64,000 nt of DNA from Cellulosimicrobium funkei (lineage in GTDB: Bacteria > Actinomycetota > Actinomycetes > Actinomycetales > Cellulomonadaceae), in assembly GCF_001019615.1 (NCBI RefSeq), contig NZ_JNBQ01000004.1, forward strand, positions 124,001 through 188,000, in the 5' to 3' direction. A program made the translations under genes and the position numbers. The notes below the pieces were generated by a model. The model was not told the origin of the DNA. It did no database searches and saw only the letters and a program-made list of their open reading frames with translations. Below, piece after piece: positions 26,724-35,648 of the stretch. Every line of letters begins with the position of its first letter. Within the stretch, counting starts at the first letter, position 1.

Positions 26724-27593
26724 TCAGACGCGCGCGGCGGCGAGGGCGCGCGAGACGGGCGCGCGGTCGCCGAGGGCCGAGGTCACGCGGTCGAGGAACA
26801 TCGCGAGGATGACGACTGCCAGACCGGCCTCGAAGCCGAGCGCGACGTTGACGCGCTGGAGCGCGGCGACGACGTCGTTGCCGAGGCCGCCGGCGCCGAC
26901 CATGCCCGCGATGACGACCATGGAGAGCGACAGCATGATGACCTGGTTGACGCCGGCCATGATGGTCGGGAGCGCGAGCGGGAGCTGGATCTGGCGCAGG
27001 ATGCGCCCCGGGGTCGAGCCGAACGCCTGGCCCGCCTCGACGACCTCCTTGTCCACCTGCCGGATGCCGAGCTCGGTGAACCGGACGCCGGGCGCCATGG
27101 CGAAGATGATCGTCGCGATGATGCCCGGGACGGGGCCGGTGAGGAAGATGACGACGGTCGGGATGAGGTAGACGAACGCCGGCATGGTCTGCATGAAGTC
27201 GAGGACCGGGCGCACGACCGTGGAGACGCGGTCGTTCCGCGCGGCCCAGATGCCGAGCGGGATCGCGACGACGAGCGCCAGGACCGCGGAGAGCAGGACG
27301 AGCGCGAGGGTGTCCATCGCGTTGTCCCACTGGTCGACGCCGGCGATGACGACGAACCCGACGAGCGACCCGAGCGCGAGCTTCCAGCCCTTGGCGAGGA
27401 GCGCGAGGGCGGCGAGCGCGAGCGCGACGACCCAGAACGGCGGGCTCGACAGGATGGTGTCCAGCCCGTCGTAGATGCCCACGAGCACGTCCTTGACGAA
27501 GCGGAAGAGCGGCCGGAACGTCGTCGTCATCCAGTCGACGAACGTGTCGACCCACTCGCCGAGCGGGATGCGGGGGACGAGGGTGTCGTTCAC
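26724..27593 (-). CDS. proW: Glycine betaine ABC transporter permease
   Basis: 289 residues with about six membrane helices. It matches the ProW/OpuAB permease family: QTMPAFVYLIPTVVIF and the cytoplasmic loop EAGQAFGSTPGRILRQIQLP, the coupling (EAA) motif that contacts the ATPase. Its GTG start overlaps the proV stop as GTGA, so translation is coupled. It forms the channel of the importer with ProV and ProX. Confidence 0.92.
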   Translation of the reverse strand: MNDTLVPRIPLGEWVDTFVDWMTTTFRPLFRFVKDVLVGIYDGLDTILSSPPFWVVALALAALALLAKGWKLALGSLVGFVVIAGVDQWDNAMDTLALVLLSAVLALVVAIPLGIWAARNDRVSTVVRPVLDFMQTMPAFVYLIPTVVIFLTGPVPGIIATIIFAMAPGVRFTELGIRQVDKEVVEAGQAFGSTPGRILRQIQLPLALPTIMAGVNQVIMLSLSMVVIAGMVGAGGLGNDVVAALQRVNVALGFEAGLAVVILAMFLDRVTSALGDRAPVSRALAAARV

Positions 27594-28948
27594 GCGGCAC
27601 CTCCCTCGGTCGTCAGGTCGGAGTCCACGGCGGCGTCCGCCGCGGTCCCGTCCTGCCCGGCCGGCGCGCCGAGGTCGATCTCGCCGGTGCGCGGCTGGTC
27701 CGGCGGGACCATGGCCTCGAGCAGCGTGACGCGCGGGACGACGCCGACGAGGCGGCCCTCGGCGTCGGTCACGGGCACGGGGAGCGAGGACTCGGCCGCG
27801 GGGGCGAAGATCTCCGCGAGCGGCGTGTCCGGGGAGACGGGCGCGACGCCGTCGTGCACGAGGTCCCCGATGGACTCCTTGCCGGCCTTGAGCGCGGCGA
27901 CGGCGTCGTCGTCGCGCACGACGCCGTGCAGCACGCGCTGGCGGTCGACGACGTACGCGGCCGAGACCTGCGCCTCGCGCATGGCGCGGCTCGCCTGGCG
28001 CGGCCCGCCGCTCACGGGGACGACGACCGCGGGGCGCACCATGACGGACGACGCGGTGAGGACGCGCGTGCGGTCGACGTCGGCGACGAACTGGGCGACG
28101 TAGTCGTTGGCCGGGTCGGAGAGGATCTGCTCGGCCGTGCCGATCTGGACGATCCGCCCGTCGCGCATGACGGCGATCCGGTCGCCGAGGTGCATGGCCT
28201 CGTTGAGGTCGTGCGTGATGAACACGATCGTCTTGCCGAGGCGCTGCTGGAGGTCGAGGAGCTGCTCCTGCATCTCGCGCCGGATGAGCGGGTCGAGCGC
28301 GCTGAACGCCTCGTCCATGAGCAGGACGTCGGTGTCGGCGGCCAGCGCGCGGGCGAGGCCGACGCGCTGGCGCATGCCGCCCGAGAGCTGCGACGGGAGC
28401 GAGTCCTCCCAGCCGCCGAGCCCGACGAGGTCGAGGGCGGTGCGGGCCTTCTCGCGGCGCTCGGCCTTGCCGACGCCCTGGATCTCGAGCGGATAGGCGG
28501 CGTTGTCGAGCACGGTGCGGTGGGGGAGCAGCGCGAAGTGCTGGAAGACCATGCTCACGCTGCTGCGGCGCAGGGCGCGCAGCTGCTTGGCGTCGGTGGC
28601 CGCGAGGTCGGTACCGCCGACCACCACGTGGCCGGACGTCGGCTTCCACAGGCCGTTGAGCATCCGGATGAGCGTGGACTTGCCGGAGCCGGAGAGGCCC
28701 ATGACGACGAAGATCTCGCCGCGGCGGACCTCGAAGGACGCGTCGATGACCGCGGCGGTCCCGAGCGACTTGACGTCGTCGCGGGACGCGCCCTGCTCGA
28801 GGCGCCGGATGGCCTCGACGGGCCGGCGCCCGAAGACCTTGTAGACGTCGCGGACGGAGACGGCGACGTCGGCCGCTGTCGTGCTCGGCTCGGTCTGCTC
28901 GGGTACTGCGGTGGTGCTGTCTGGCGGGGTGATGCTGGGGGCAGTCAT
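27590..28948 (-). CDS. proV: Glycine betaine ABC transporter ATPase with CBS domains
   Basis: 452 residues. It energises osmolyte uptake. The ABC domain has Walker A GLSGSGKST, the signature LSGGMRQRVGLARAL, Walker B VLLMDEAFSALDP and an N-terminal helical region typical of ProV/OpuAA. The C-terminal 150 residues (from about 300) form a paired CBS module that senses ionic strength in related transporters. ATG 28948 is used because upstream in-frame sequence looks non-coding; the ribosome-binding site is weak. Order proV-proW-proX is one minus-strand operon. Confidence 0.92.
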   Translation of the reverse strand: MTAPSITPPDSTTAVPEQTEPSTTAADVAVSVRDVYKVFGRRPVEAIRRLEQGASRDDVKSLGTAAVIDASFEVRRGEIFVVMGLSGSGKSTLIRMLNGLWKPTSGHVVVGGTDLAATDAKQLRALRRSSVSMVFQHFALLPHRTVLDNAAYPLEIQGVGKAERREKARTALDLVGLGGWEDSLPSQLSGGMRQRVGLARALAADTDVLLMDEAFSALDPLIRREMQEQLLDLQQRLGKTIVFITHDLNEAMHLGDRIAVMRDGRIVQIGTAEQILSDPANDYVAQFVADVDRTRVLTASSVMVRPAVVVPVSGGPRQASRAMREAQVSAAYVVDRQRVLHGVVRDDDAVAALKAGKESIGDLVHDGVAPVSPDTPLAEIFAPAAESSLPVPVTDAEGRLVGVVPRVTLLEAMVPPDQPRTGEIDLGAPAGQDGTAADAAVDSDLTTEGGAA

Positions 28949-29252
28949 GCGGGCGGGTCTCGCCACCTTCCGTGCGGGGGACCGGCACGCCCCGCGCGAG
29001 GACGGCGCCAGAGGGGGGTCCGGCGGCGGCGTCTCGGGAGCGCGGCACGTGGCCCCTGATCGCGTCGCGGTCGGGCGCCCGGGGGCGACCTCCGCGCTCG
29101 GCGCGCAGCGGGCCACATGCTGGTCCGACGTCAATCGGTACTCCAGCACCCTGCCTGATTCGAGGTTCAACTTCTACCCAGGAGGCTGCCTCCGGGGACC
29201 ATTCCAGGACGTTTCTTGACCGAACATCGTTGGAACCGCGCGGAGGACGGAG

Positions 29253-29280
29253 GATCACGGATCGTTATCCCTTTGTGATC
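29253..29280. repeat. Inverted repeat, candidate operator
   Basis: GATCAC at 29253-29258 is mirrored by GTGATC at 29275-29280 and encloses a smaller GGAT-N7-ATCC-like palindrome. It is AT-richer than its surroundings and lies between divergent proV and ahcY. Confidence 0.4.
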
Positions 29281-29305
29281 TTGAGATGGTCAAGCATTCG
29301 TGTTA

Positions 29306-29327
29306 CGCGCGCGCCCGGGCGCGCGCG
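29306..29327. repeat. 22-bp perfect CG-rich palindrome
   Basis: Fully self-complementary alternating CG sequence centred on CCC/GGG (29316/29317). It could adopt cruciform or Z-form DNA; no role is known. Confidence 0.5.
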
Positions 29328-29392
29328 CCGGACGAACGGTGTGACCCGCGCCGGGTGTCCCCGTCGCCGGGGCCGGTCGGCACCGTCGTCGG

Positions 29393-29398
29393 TAGGCT
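29393..29398 (+). promoter_or_regulatory. -10 box for ahcY
   Basis: TAGGCT about 122 bp before the ATG. The GC-rich leader can fold into several hairpins. Confidence 0.45.
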
Positions 29399-29519
29399 GG
29401 GACCGGGCGGGCCGCGGTCCCGTCCGGCGCGGACGGGAGCCCCCAGCGCAGCCACCGGCCGACCACCGGACCGGCCGGTACCACCGGCCCTTCCGGCACC
29501 GAGAACGCACAGGAGAACC

Positions 29520-31082
29520 ATGTCCACCACAGCGCCAGCCCCGACGACCGGCACCCCGGGGGCCACCCCCGGCTTCGACGAGGTCCCCGGCCGCTACAAG
29601 GTCCGCGACCTGTCCCTCGCCGAGGCGGGCCGTCACCAGCTCCGCCTCGCCGAGCACGAGATGCCGGGACTCATGGCGCTGCGCGCCGAGTACGGGGAGT
29701 CGCAGCCGCTCGCCGGGGCACGGATCGCCGGGTCGCTCCACATGACCGTGCAGACCGCCGTCCTCATCGAGACGCTCGTCGCGCTCGGGGCGCAGGTGCG
29801 TTGGGCGAGCTGCAACATCTTCTCCACGCAGGACGAGGCCGCGGCCGCCGTCGTCGTCGGGCCGCACGGGACGCCCGAGCACCCGCAGGGCGTGCCCGTC
29901 TTCGCGTGGAAGGGCGAGAGCCTCGAGGAGTACTGGGACTGCACGGAGCAGATCCTCGTGTGGCCCGGGGACGAGTCGCCGAACCTCGTCCTCGACGACG
30001 GCGGCGACGCGACGATGCTCGTCCACCTCGGCCTCCAGTACGAGCGAGCAGGCGTCGTCCCGCCGGACACGCTGCCGGGCGAGCCGGACCACACGCACGA
30101 GATGAACGTCGTGCGCGCCGTGCTGCGCCGCGCGCTCGAGGCGGACCCCCTGCGCTGGACGACGATCGCCCAGGCGCTCCAGGGTGTCACCGAGGAGACG
30201 ACGACGGGCGTCCACCGCCTCTACCAGCTCGCCGAGGCCGGCGAGCTGCTCTTCCCGGCGATCAACGTCAACGACTCGGTCACCAAGTCGAAGTTCGACA
30301 ACAAGTACGGCATCCGCCACTCGCTGCCCGACGGCATCAACCGCGCGACCGACGTCCTCATGGGCGGCAAGGTCGCGTTCGTCGCGGGGTACGGCGACGT
30401 CGGCAAGGGCGCGGCCGAGGCGTTCCGCGGGCAGGGCGCGCGCGTCATCGTGTCCGAGGTCGACCCGATCTGCGCGCTCCAGGCCGCGATGGACGGCTAC
30501 CAGGTCGCCCGGATCGAGGACGTGCTCGGCGAGGCCGACTTCTTCATCACGACCACGGGCAACAAGGACGTGATCCGCGCCGAGCACCTCGTCGCGATGA
30601 AGGACAAGGCCGTCGTCGGCAACATCGGTCACTTCGACAACGAGATCGACATGGCGGGTCTCGCCGAGGTGTCGGGCGTCTCCCGCACCGAGATCAAGGC
30701 GCAGGTGCACGAGTGGACGTTCGCCGAGCCCGGGCCGGACGGTCAGCCGGCGGGGCGCTCGATCGTCGTGCTGTCCGAGGGGCGCCTGCTCAACCTCGGC
30801 AACGCGACCGGCCACCCGTCGTTCGTCATGAGCAACTCGTTCTCCAACCAGGTGATCGGTCAGATCGAGCTGTTCCAGGACGCGACGCGGGCCGAGCGCG
30901 AGGGTCGCGAGCGGTCGTACGCGCGCCAGGTCTACCGCCTGCCCAAGGTGCTGGACGAGAAGGTGGCCCGCCTGCACCTCGACGCGCTCGGCGTGCGGCT
31001 CACCGAGCTCTCGCCGTCACAGGCCGACTACCTCGGCGTCCCCGTCGAGGGGCCGTACAAGCCCGAGCACTACCGCTACTGA
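29520..31082 (+). CDS. ahcY: S-adenosylhomocysteine hydrolase
   Basis: 520 residues. It converts S-adenosylhomocysteine to adenosine and homocysteine and keeps methyltransferases active. Family motifs are [16 protein letters not shown], the substrate loop [14 protein letters not shown], the NAD-binding site [19 protein letters not shown], and the C-terminal KPEHYRY that closes the neighbouring active site. The central insertion of about 40 residues seen in actinobacterial enzymes is present, and an N-terminal tail adds about 20. AGGAG four nt upstream fixes ATG 29520. In mycobacteria this gene lies near mtrA, as it does more loosely here. Confidence 0.97.
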   Translation: MSTTAPAPTTGTPGATPGFDEVPGRYKVRDLSLAEAGRHQLRLAEHEMPGLMALRAEYGESQPLAGARIAGSLHMTVQTAVLIETLVALGAQVRWASCNIFSTQDEAAAAVVVGPHGTPEHPQGVPVFAWKGESLEEYWDCTEQILVWPGDESPNLVLDDGGDATMLVHLGLQYERAGVVPPDTLPGEPDHTHEMNVVRAVLRRALEADPLRWTTIAQALQGVTEETTTGVHRLYQLAEAGELLFPAINVNDSVTKSKFDNKYGIRHSLPDGINRATDVLMGGKVAFVAGYGDVGKGAAEAFRGQGARVIVSEVDPICALQAAMDGYQVARIEDVLGEADFFITTTGNKDVIRAEHLVAMKDKAVVGNIGHFDNEIDMAGLAEVSGVSRTEIKAQVHEWTFAEPGPDGQPAGRSIVVLSEGRLLNLGNATGHPSFVMSNSFSNQVIGQIELFQDATRAEREGRERSYARQVYRLPKVLDEKVARLHLDALGVRLTELSPSQADYLGVPVEGPYKPEHYRY

Positions 31083-31116
31083 GCGCGGGCGACCACCCGC
31101 GCCACGAGGAGGCCGC

Positions 31117-31734
31117 ATGGACCTGTCGCCCGACGAGCGTCGCTCCGCCGTGCCCTCGCCCTCGACGGGCGGGGGCACGGCGGGACAGGCCGGTCCGCCG
31201 GTCGACGGCGAGCCGGAGGGGCCGCCCCCGGGCGTCCGGCCGCTGTGGCACCGGGTCGGCGACCGGTGGGAGCGCGAGCCCCCCCACGACCTGCTCTACG
31301 GCGCGATCGTCGCAGGGTTCGTCATGGCGGTGTCGAGCGTGCACGCCCCGACGGGCGACCGGGTGGTCGTCGCGACGGGCCTCGTCGCCGTCGGGTACTG
31401 GCTCGCGCACTGCTACGTGGACGCGGTCAGCGGGCGCTTCCACGACAGCGGGCACTCCCTGTGGGACCGCACCCTCACGGCTCTCCGGCTCAACGTCGGG
31501 GTGCTGCTCGGTGCGGTCCCCGGGATGCTGGTCTACCTGCTCGCCTCCGCGTTCGGGCTCGACGTGGAGAACGCGGCGCTGGTCGCGGTGTGGTTCACCG
31601 TGCTCCTCCTCGGCGTCGTCGGCTTCCTCGCCGCCTACCGGGCGGGCGCCCGGGGCCGCCGCCTCGTCGGGGAGACCCTGCTCGCCGCCGCGTTCGCGGG
31701 CGTGGTCATCGCCGTCAAGTACCTCCTGCACTGA
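31117..31734 (+). CDS. Hypothetical membrane protein
   Basis: 205 residues. A 40-residue Pro/Gly-rich cytoplasmic tail precedes five hydrophobic segments (for example AIVAGFVMAVSSV, GVLLGAVPGMLVYLL and ETLLAAAFAGVVIAV). Between helices 1 and 2 a His-containing segment CYVDAVSGRFHDSGHSLWDR is conserved-looking. I do not recognise a family with confidence. GAGGAGG four nt before the ATG makes the start secure. It lies 34 nt after ahcY and ends before a terminator, so it may be co-transcribed with ahcY. Confidence 0.75.
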   Translation: MDLSPDERRSAVPSPSTGGGTAGQAGPPVDGEPEGPPPGVRPLWHRVGDRWEREPPHDLLYGAIVAGFVMAVSSVHAPTGDRVVVATGLVAVGYWLAHCYVDAVSGRFHDSGHSLWDRTLTALRLNVGVLLGAVPGMLVYLLASAFGLDVENAALVAVWFTVLLLGVVGFLAAYRAGARGRRLVGETLLAAAFAGVVIAVKYLLH

Positions 31735-31741
31735 CCCGCGT

Positions 31742-31778
31742 CGCGCCGGGACACGGGGGTTGTCCCCACCCCGGCGCG
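31742..31778 (+). terminator. Terminator before the two-component operon
   Basis: 9-bp stem (31742-31750 with 31770-31778) closed by an inner G/C pairing. The inner part is the 13-nt motif at 31755-31767. Confidence 0.6.
31755..31767. promoter_or_regulatory. Candidate operator of the two-component system, copy 1
   Basis: GGGGGTTGTCCCC, an exact reverse complement of 34131-34143. It sits 60 bp upstream of the kinase start. Confidence 0.4.
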
Positions 31779-31814
31779 GCGGCGGCCACCCTGTCGTCGT
31801 GACCGCGGCTCGCC

Positions 31815-31820
31815 CAGACT
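31815..31820 (+). promoter_or_regulatory. Leaderless -10 box for the sensor kinase
   Basis: CAGACT, 6 nt before ATG 31827. There is no ribosome-binding site in the 20 nt before the start. Confidence 0.5.
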
Positions 31821-31826
31821 GGCAGC

Positions 31827-33347
31827 ATGACTGCCGTGACCCCTGACCAGCCGAGCGTCGTGCCCGCGGGCGACCCGACGTCGGGCACCCCGACCGCGGG
31901 ACCCGCGCATGGCCTCCTGCCGACTCCGGACGCGTCCGCGACGGGTGCCGCCGCGACGTCCGCGACGGTGACGGACGCGACGACGTTCGCCGGCACGCAG
32001 CCCGACCCGCGGTACGTCGACCACCGTGAGCGGGTCGCGTTCGCGAGCGCGCCGTTCCACCGCCAGACGTGGCGCGCGTACGGGTACCTGTGGCTCGTGC
32101 TCCTGCTCGCCCCGTTCGCCTTCACCTACGGGCTGTTCGCGGTGGTCTTCCTCGTGGCGATGCTGGTTCCGGTCATCGGCCTCGTCGTCGCCGGCTGGGT
32201 CGTGGTCGGCGGGCGCGGTTGGGGCTCGATGTACCGCTCCCTGGCGCGCTCGGCGCTCGGCATCGACGTCGCCGCCCCCGCGCCGTACGTCCGGCGCCGC
32301 GGGTTCTGGAGCACGCTGTGGAGCGGCATCGGCGACGGGACCGGCTGGCGGGCCGTGCTCTTCCTCCTCGTCACGTTCCCCCTCGCGATCGTGTCCTTCG
32401 TGGTGAGCACCGTCTTCCTCGCCGTCGGGCTCGGCGGGACGACGCACTGGATCTGGTCGCGCTGGCTCCCGCTCCAGCAGGCGAGCGACGGGTCGTGGCA
32501 CCGCGGTGCGTCGTTCGGCGCGGACTGGTTCGTCGACACCCCGGTGCGGCAGCTCGGCCTCGTGGTCGTCGGCCTGCTCTTCCTCTGGCTCTGGGCGCAG
32601 ATCACGCGGGGATTCGCGCAGCTCTTCCGCGCGCTCACCGTCGCGCTGCTCGGCCCGACCCTCTCGAGCCTGCGCGTCGCCGACCTCGAGGAGTCGCGCG
32701 GCCGCACCGTCGAGGACGCCGACGCGAAGCTGCGGCGCATCGAGCGCGACCTGCACGACGGGACGCAGGCCCGCCTGGTCGCCGTCGCGATGCAGCTCGG
32801 GGAGGCCAAGGAGCAGCTCGCCGCGGGCGGCGACCCGGACGAGGCGCTCGAGCTCGTGGACCTCGCGCACTCGTCGACCAAGGAGGCGCTCGTCGAGCTC
32901 CGCGAGCTCGCGCGCGGCATCCACCCGCCGGCGCTCGACAACGGGCTCGCCGTCGCCCTGGAGACGCTCGCGGCGCGCTCGCCGCTCCCGGTCACGGTCG
33001 ACGTCGACCCCGCCGTCGAGGCGTCCGGTCGGCTCGCGCCGGCCGTGGAGTCGATCGCGTACTTCTGCGTCGCCGAGCTCGTGACGAACGCGGTCAAGCA
33101 CGCGCGGGCGACGGGCGTGTACGTGCTCGTCGAGCGGCAGGGGGGCGGTCGCGGCGCGCGGCTGCGCCTGCGGGTGCGCGACGACGGCCAGGGTGGCGCG
33201 CGCGTCGTGCAGCCCGGGTCCGACGGCCAGCGGTCCGGCCTCGCGGGCCTCGCGGAGCGCGTGCGCTCCGTGGACGGCACGTTCGAGCTCACGAGCCCGG
33301 TCGGCGGACCGACGGTCGTCACGGTCCTCCTCCCCGTGCGGGTCTGA
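31827..33347 (+). CDS. Sensor histidine kinase (NarL/DesK type)
   Basis: 506 residues. A disordered N-terminus of about 70 residues is followed by a membrane sensor region with four or five helices (residues 90-275), matching the 'putative sensor' domain common in Actinobacteria. The dimerisation/phosphoacceptor segment is RIERDLHDGTQARLVAVAMQL with H310 as the likely phosphorylated histidine, then a HATPase domain with ELVTNAVKHA and DDGQGGA. The stimulus is unknown; membrane-only sensors of this type often respond to envelope stress. It is coupled to the LuxR-type regulator that follows by 115 nt. Confidence 0.9.
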   Translation: MTAVTPDQPSVVPAGDPTSGTPTAGPAHGLLPTPDASATGAAATSATVTDATTFAGTQPDPRYVDHRERVAFASAPFHRQTWRAYGYLWLVLLLAPFAFTYGLFAVVFLVAMLVPVIGLVVAGWVVVGGRGWGSMYRSLARSALGIDVAAPAPYVRRRGFWSTLWSGIGDGTGWRAVLFLLVTFPLAIVSFVVSTVFLAVGLGGTTHWIWSRWLPLQQASDGSWHRGASFGADWFVDTPVRQLGLVVVGLLFLWLWAQITRGFAQLFRALTVALLGPTLSSLRVADLEESRGRTVEDADAKLRRIERDLHDGTQARLVAVAMQLGEAKEQLAAGGDPDEALELVDLAHSSTKEALVELRELARGIHPPALDNGLAVALETLAARSPLPVTVDVDPAVEASGRLAPAVESIAYFCVAELVTNAVKHARATGVYVLVERQGGGRGARLRLRVRDDGQGGARVVQPGSDGQRSGLAGLAERVRSVDGTFELTSPVGGPTVVTVLLPVRV

Positions 33348-33462
33348 CGTGCGCACGGACGACCGTGTCCTGTCGGTCCGTGCGGACGGCGTCGGGCACG
33401 ATGTCCCCGGGGCATCCCGCCCGCCGGGGCCGTCGCACGGCCCGCCCGACCGGAAGGACACC

Positions 33463-34122
33463 ATGCGGCTCGCCATCGCCGAGGACTCCGCCATCCTGCG
33501 CGACGGGCTCGTCGCGCTCGTCACGCGCCGTGGCCACGAGGTCGTGGCGGCGGTCGCTGACGGCGACGAGCTCGTCGCGCGGGTCGCCCGCCTCGCGGCC
33601 GAGGACGCGCTGCCCGACGTCGCGGTCGTCGACATCCGCATGCCCCCGACGTTCACCGACGAGGGCCTGCGCGCCGCCCTCGCGCTGCGCGCCGAGTACC
33701 CCGACCTGGGCGTGCTCCTGTTCTCGCAGTACGTCGAGACGCGGTTCGCGAGCGAGCTGCTCACCGGGGGCGCGCGCGGCGTCGGGTACCTGCTCAAGGA
33801 CCGCGTCGCCGACGTCGGCGAGTTCGTCGACGCGCTCACGCGCATCGCGGCCGGGCAGACCGTGCTCGACCCCGAGGTCGTGAGCCAGCTCATGGGCGCC
33901 TCGCGGTCCGACGACGGGCTGGCACGCCTCACGCCGCGCGAGACCGAGGTCCTGGAGCTCATGGCGCAGGGGCGCTCGAACTCCGCGATCGCGGAGGCGC
34001 TGTTCCTCTCCTACGGCGCGGTCGAGAAGAACGTCACGTCGATCTTCGGCAAGCTCGGCCTGCCCCAGGACGCGGGCGACCACCGCCGCGTGCTCGCCGT
34101 GCTGCGCTACCTCAAGGTCTGA
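33463..34122 (+). CDS. Response regulator, LuxR-type
   Basis: 219 residues. A receiver domain (1-125) with phosphoacceptor D57 in VVDIRMPP and a C-terminal LuxR helix-turn-helix: LTPRETEVLELMAQGRSN and LFLSYGAVEKNVTSIFGKL. Together with the upstream kinase it makes a NarL-family pair. GGAAGGA five nt upstream sets ATG 33463. The 13-nt motif at both edges of the operon is a plausible autoregulatory site; this is inference. Confidence 0.93.
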   Translation: MRLAIAEDSAILRDGLVALVTRRGHEVVAAVADGDELVARVARLAAEDALPDVAVVDIRMPPTFTDEGLRAALALRAEYPDLGVLLFSQYVETRFASELLTGGARGVGYLLKDRVADVGEFVDALTRIAAGQTVLDPEVVSQLMGASRSDDGLARLTPRETEVLELMAQGRSNSAIAEALFLSYGAVEKNVTSIFGKLGLPQDAGDHRRVLAVLRYLKV

Positions 34123-34130
34123 GCGGGCCG

Positions 34131-34143
34131 GGGGACAACCCCC
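34131..34143. promoter_or_regulatory. Candidate operator of the two-component system, copy 2
   Basis: GGGGACAACCCCC, the exact reverse complement of the motif at 31755-31767, placed between the regulator and the acyltransferase gene. Confidence 0.4.
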
Positions 34144-34200
34144 GTCGGACCGGGTGGTCCGCCGCGAGAGGCTCGGGGGACCGTCCCGTACCGGGACGAA

Positions 34201-34206
34201 CAGGAT
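34201..34206 (+). promoter_or_regulatory. -10 box for the acyltransferase gene
   Basis: CAGGAT, preceded by a perfect 15-bp palindrome GTCCCGTACCGGGAC at 34183-34197. The GGAG ribosome-binding site follows at 34255. Confidence 0.4.
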
Positions 34207-34264
34207 GTTTCGAGACTGGTGAGCACCGGGGACCCTCCCGGGCACGCCGATCTTGGAGCATCCC

Positions 34265-35648
34265 GTGGCCGTCCTGTCGCCGCCGCCGTCCCCGACCCGC
34301 GCGCCGTCCCGCGCGCGACCCGCACCCGCCCGACCGTCGCCCCCGGGCGGGGCGCAGCCCCACCGGGACCGACCGTCGTCGGGCACCGCGCGGGCGCCTG
34401 GCACCGCGCCGGACGGCCCCCGCCGACCGCGGCGCGACGTGTTCGTCGACGCCGTGCGGGCCCTCGCGACGCTCAGCGTCCTCACGGTGCACTGGCTCAT
34501 GGCGGACGCGACGTGGGACGGCGAGCACCTGCGCATCGGCAACGCCCTCGCGCACGGCGCCGGCTGGACCGTCACCTGGGTGCTCCAGGTGCTCGCGCTC
34601 CTGTTCTTCGCTGCCGGCGCCTCGGCCGCGTACGGGCTGCGGCGCGGGCCCGACGGCGGTCGCTCGTCCCGGCCGGCGGGTGCCGGTCGGGTGGTGGCCC
34701 GCCCGAGCGTCCTCGCCGACCTCGCGGCCGGTGCACGGCTCGCCGGGCGGCGCGTGCCCCGGCTGCTGCGGCCCGTCGGGGTGTTCGTCGGGGCGTGGGT
34801 CGTCGCGATCGGGGTGCTGCTCGCCGCGGGACTGCACGGGGACGCCGTGCGCTCGCTCGCGACGCTCGCACCGCAGCTCCTGTGGTTCCTCGCGGTGTAC
34901 CTCGGCCTCGTCGTGCTCACGCCGCTCCTGCGCCGCGCGCTGCACGCCGCGGGCTGGTGGACCGTGGGGGCGCTCGCCGCCGCGCCGCTCGCCGTCGAGG
35001 CGCTCCGGTTCGGCGCCGGGCTGGAGCGCCTCGCGCTCGTCGACGTCGTGCTCGTCTGGGCCGTCCCCTACGCGAGTCGGGCTCCTGTACGCCGACGCGC
35101 GCTCGGGGACCCGGGTCGTGCGAAGGGGGCGCGTGGTGCCCGTCGCCGTCCTCCCGCGGCCGCTCGTGCTCGTCGGGGTCGGGCTCGCGGCGGCGGCGCT
35201 CGCGGCCCTGCTCGTCGTCGTCGGGCCTTACCCGGTCTCGCTCATCGGCATGCCGGGAGACGCGATGTCGAACCTCGGCCCGCCGACGGCGCCGGTCGTC
35301 CTGCACGCGGTCGCGCTCGTCGCGCTCGCGCTCGCCGCCCGAGGGCCGCTCGTGCGCTGGGCGGACGGGCGCGGCCGGACGGTCGTCGCGGGCCTCGCCC
35401 GACGGTCGATGACCGTCTACCTGTGGCACCTCACGGCGATGATCGTCGTCGTCGGGACGGTGCTCGTGGTGCTCGGTCAGCAGCTCCCGGCACCGGGCAG
35501 CGCCGACTGGTGGGCGAGCCGCCCGGTCTGGTTCGGCGCCTTCGCGCTCGTGCTCCTGGGCATCTCCCGCGTCGTCGGCCGGTTCGAGGACGCGCGTCCC
35601 GTGCGGCGCGCGGCGCGGCGTCAGCGCGTGGGGTCAGGGATCGAGTAG
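34265..35648 (+). pseudogene. Membrane acyltransferase (AT3-like), frameshifted
   Basis: About 462 residues if repaired. The frame beginning at GTG 34265 (GGAG six nt upstream) encodes DVFVDAVRALATLSVLTVHWLM, an acyltransferase-3 start, and several membrane helices up to VVLVWAVPYA at 35072. Homology then continues one frame away with VGLLYADARSG and SMTVYLWHLTAM up to TAG 35648. Restoring two C bases in the segment GCG(C)AG(C)TCGGG at 35072-35081 would give YAQLGLLYADA, matching the family's HQLGFFYADG-like motif. A sequencing error or a true inactivating deletion cannot be told apart here. The 3' end overlaps the RDD gene by 28 bp. Confidence 0.75.

Larger units (their letters stand above)
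28949..29519. other. 571-bp divergent intergenic region without a gene
   Basis: Separates proV and ahcY. It has no plausible reading frame of its own; the in-frame extension of proV to 29170 is proline/arginine-rich and unlike coding sequence. It holds an inverted repeat at 29253-29280, a 22-bp CG palindrome at 29306-29327 and the ahcY -10 box at 29393-29398. No SAH riboswitch consensus was recognised. Confidence 0.6.

Noticed and set aside
28949-29170. N-terminal extension of proV by 74 residues
   Set aside because: Extension is Pro/Arg-rich with no similarity to ProV, and the known ProV start motif begins after ATG 28948.
29306-29327. Replication or partition site in the CG palindrome
   Set aside because: No iterons, AT-rich stretch or dnaA/parA genes nearby; a simple CG-alternating palindrome is not evidence of an origin.
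29393-29519. SAH riboswitch in the ahcY leader
   Set aside because: The leader is GC-rich and folds, but the conserved SAH-aptamer core could not be recognised.
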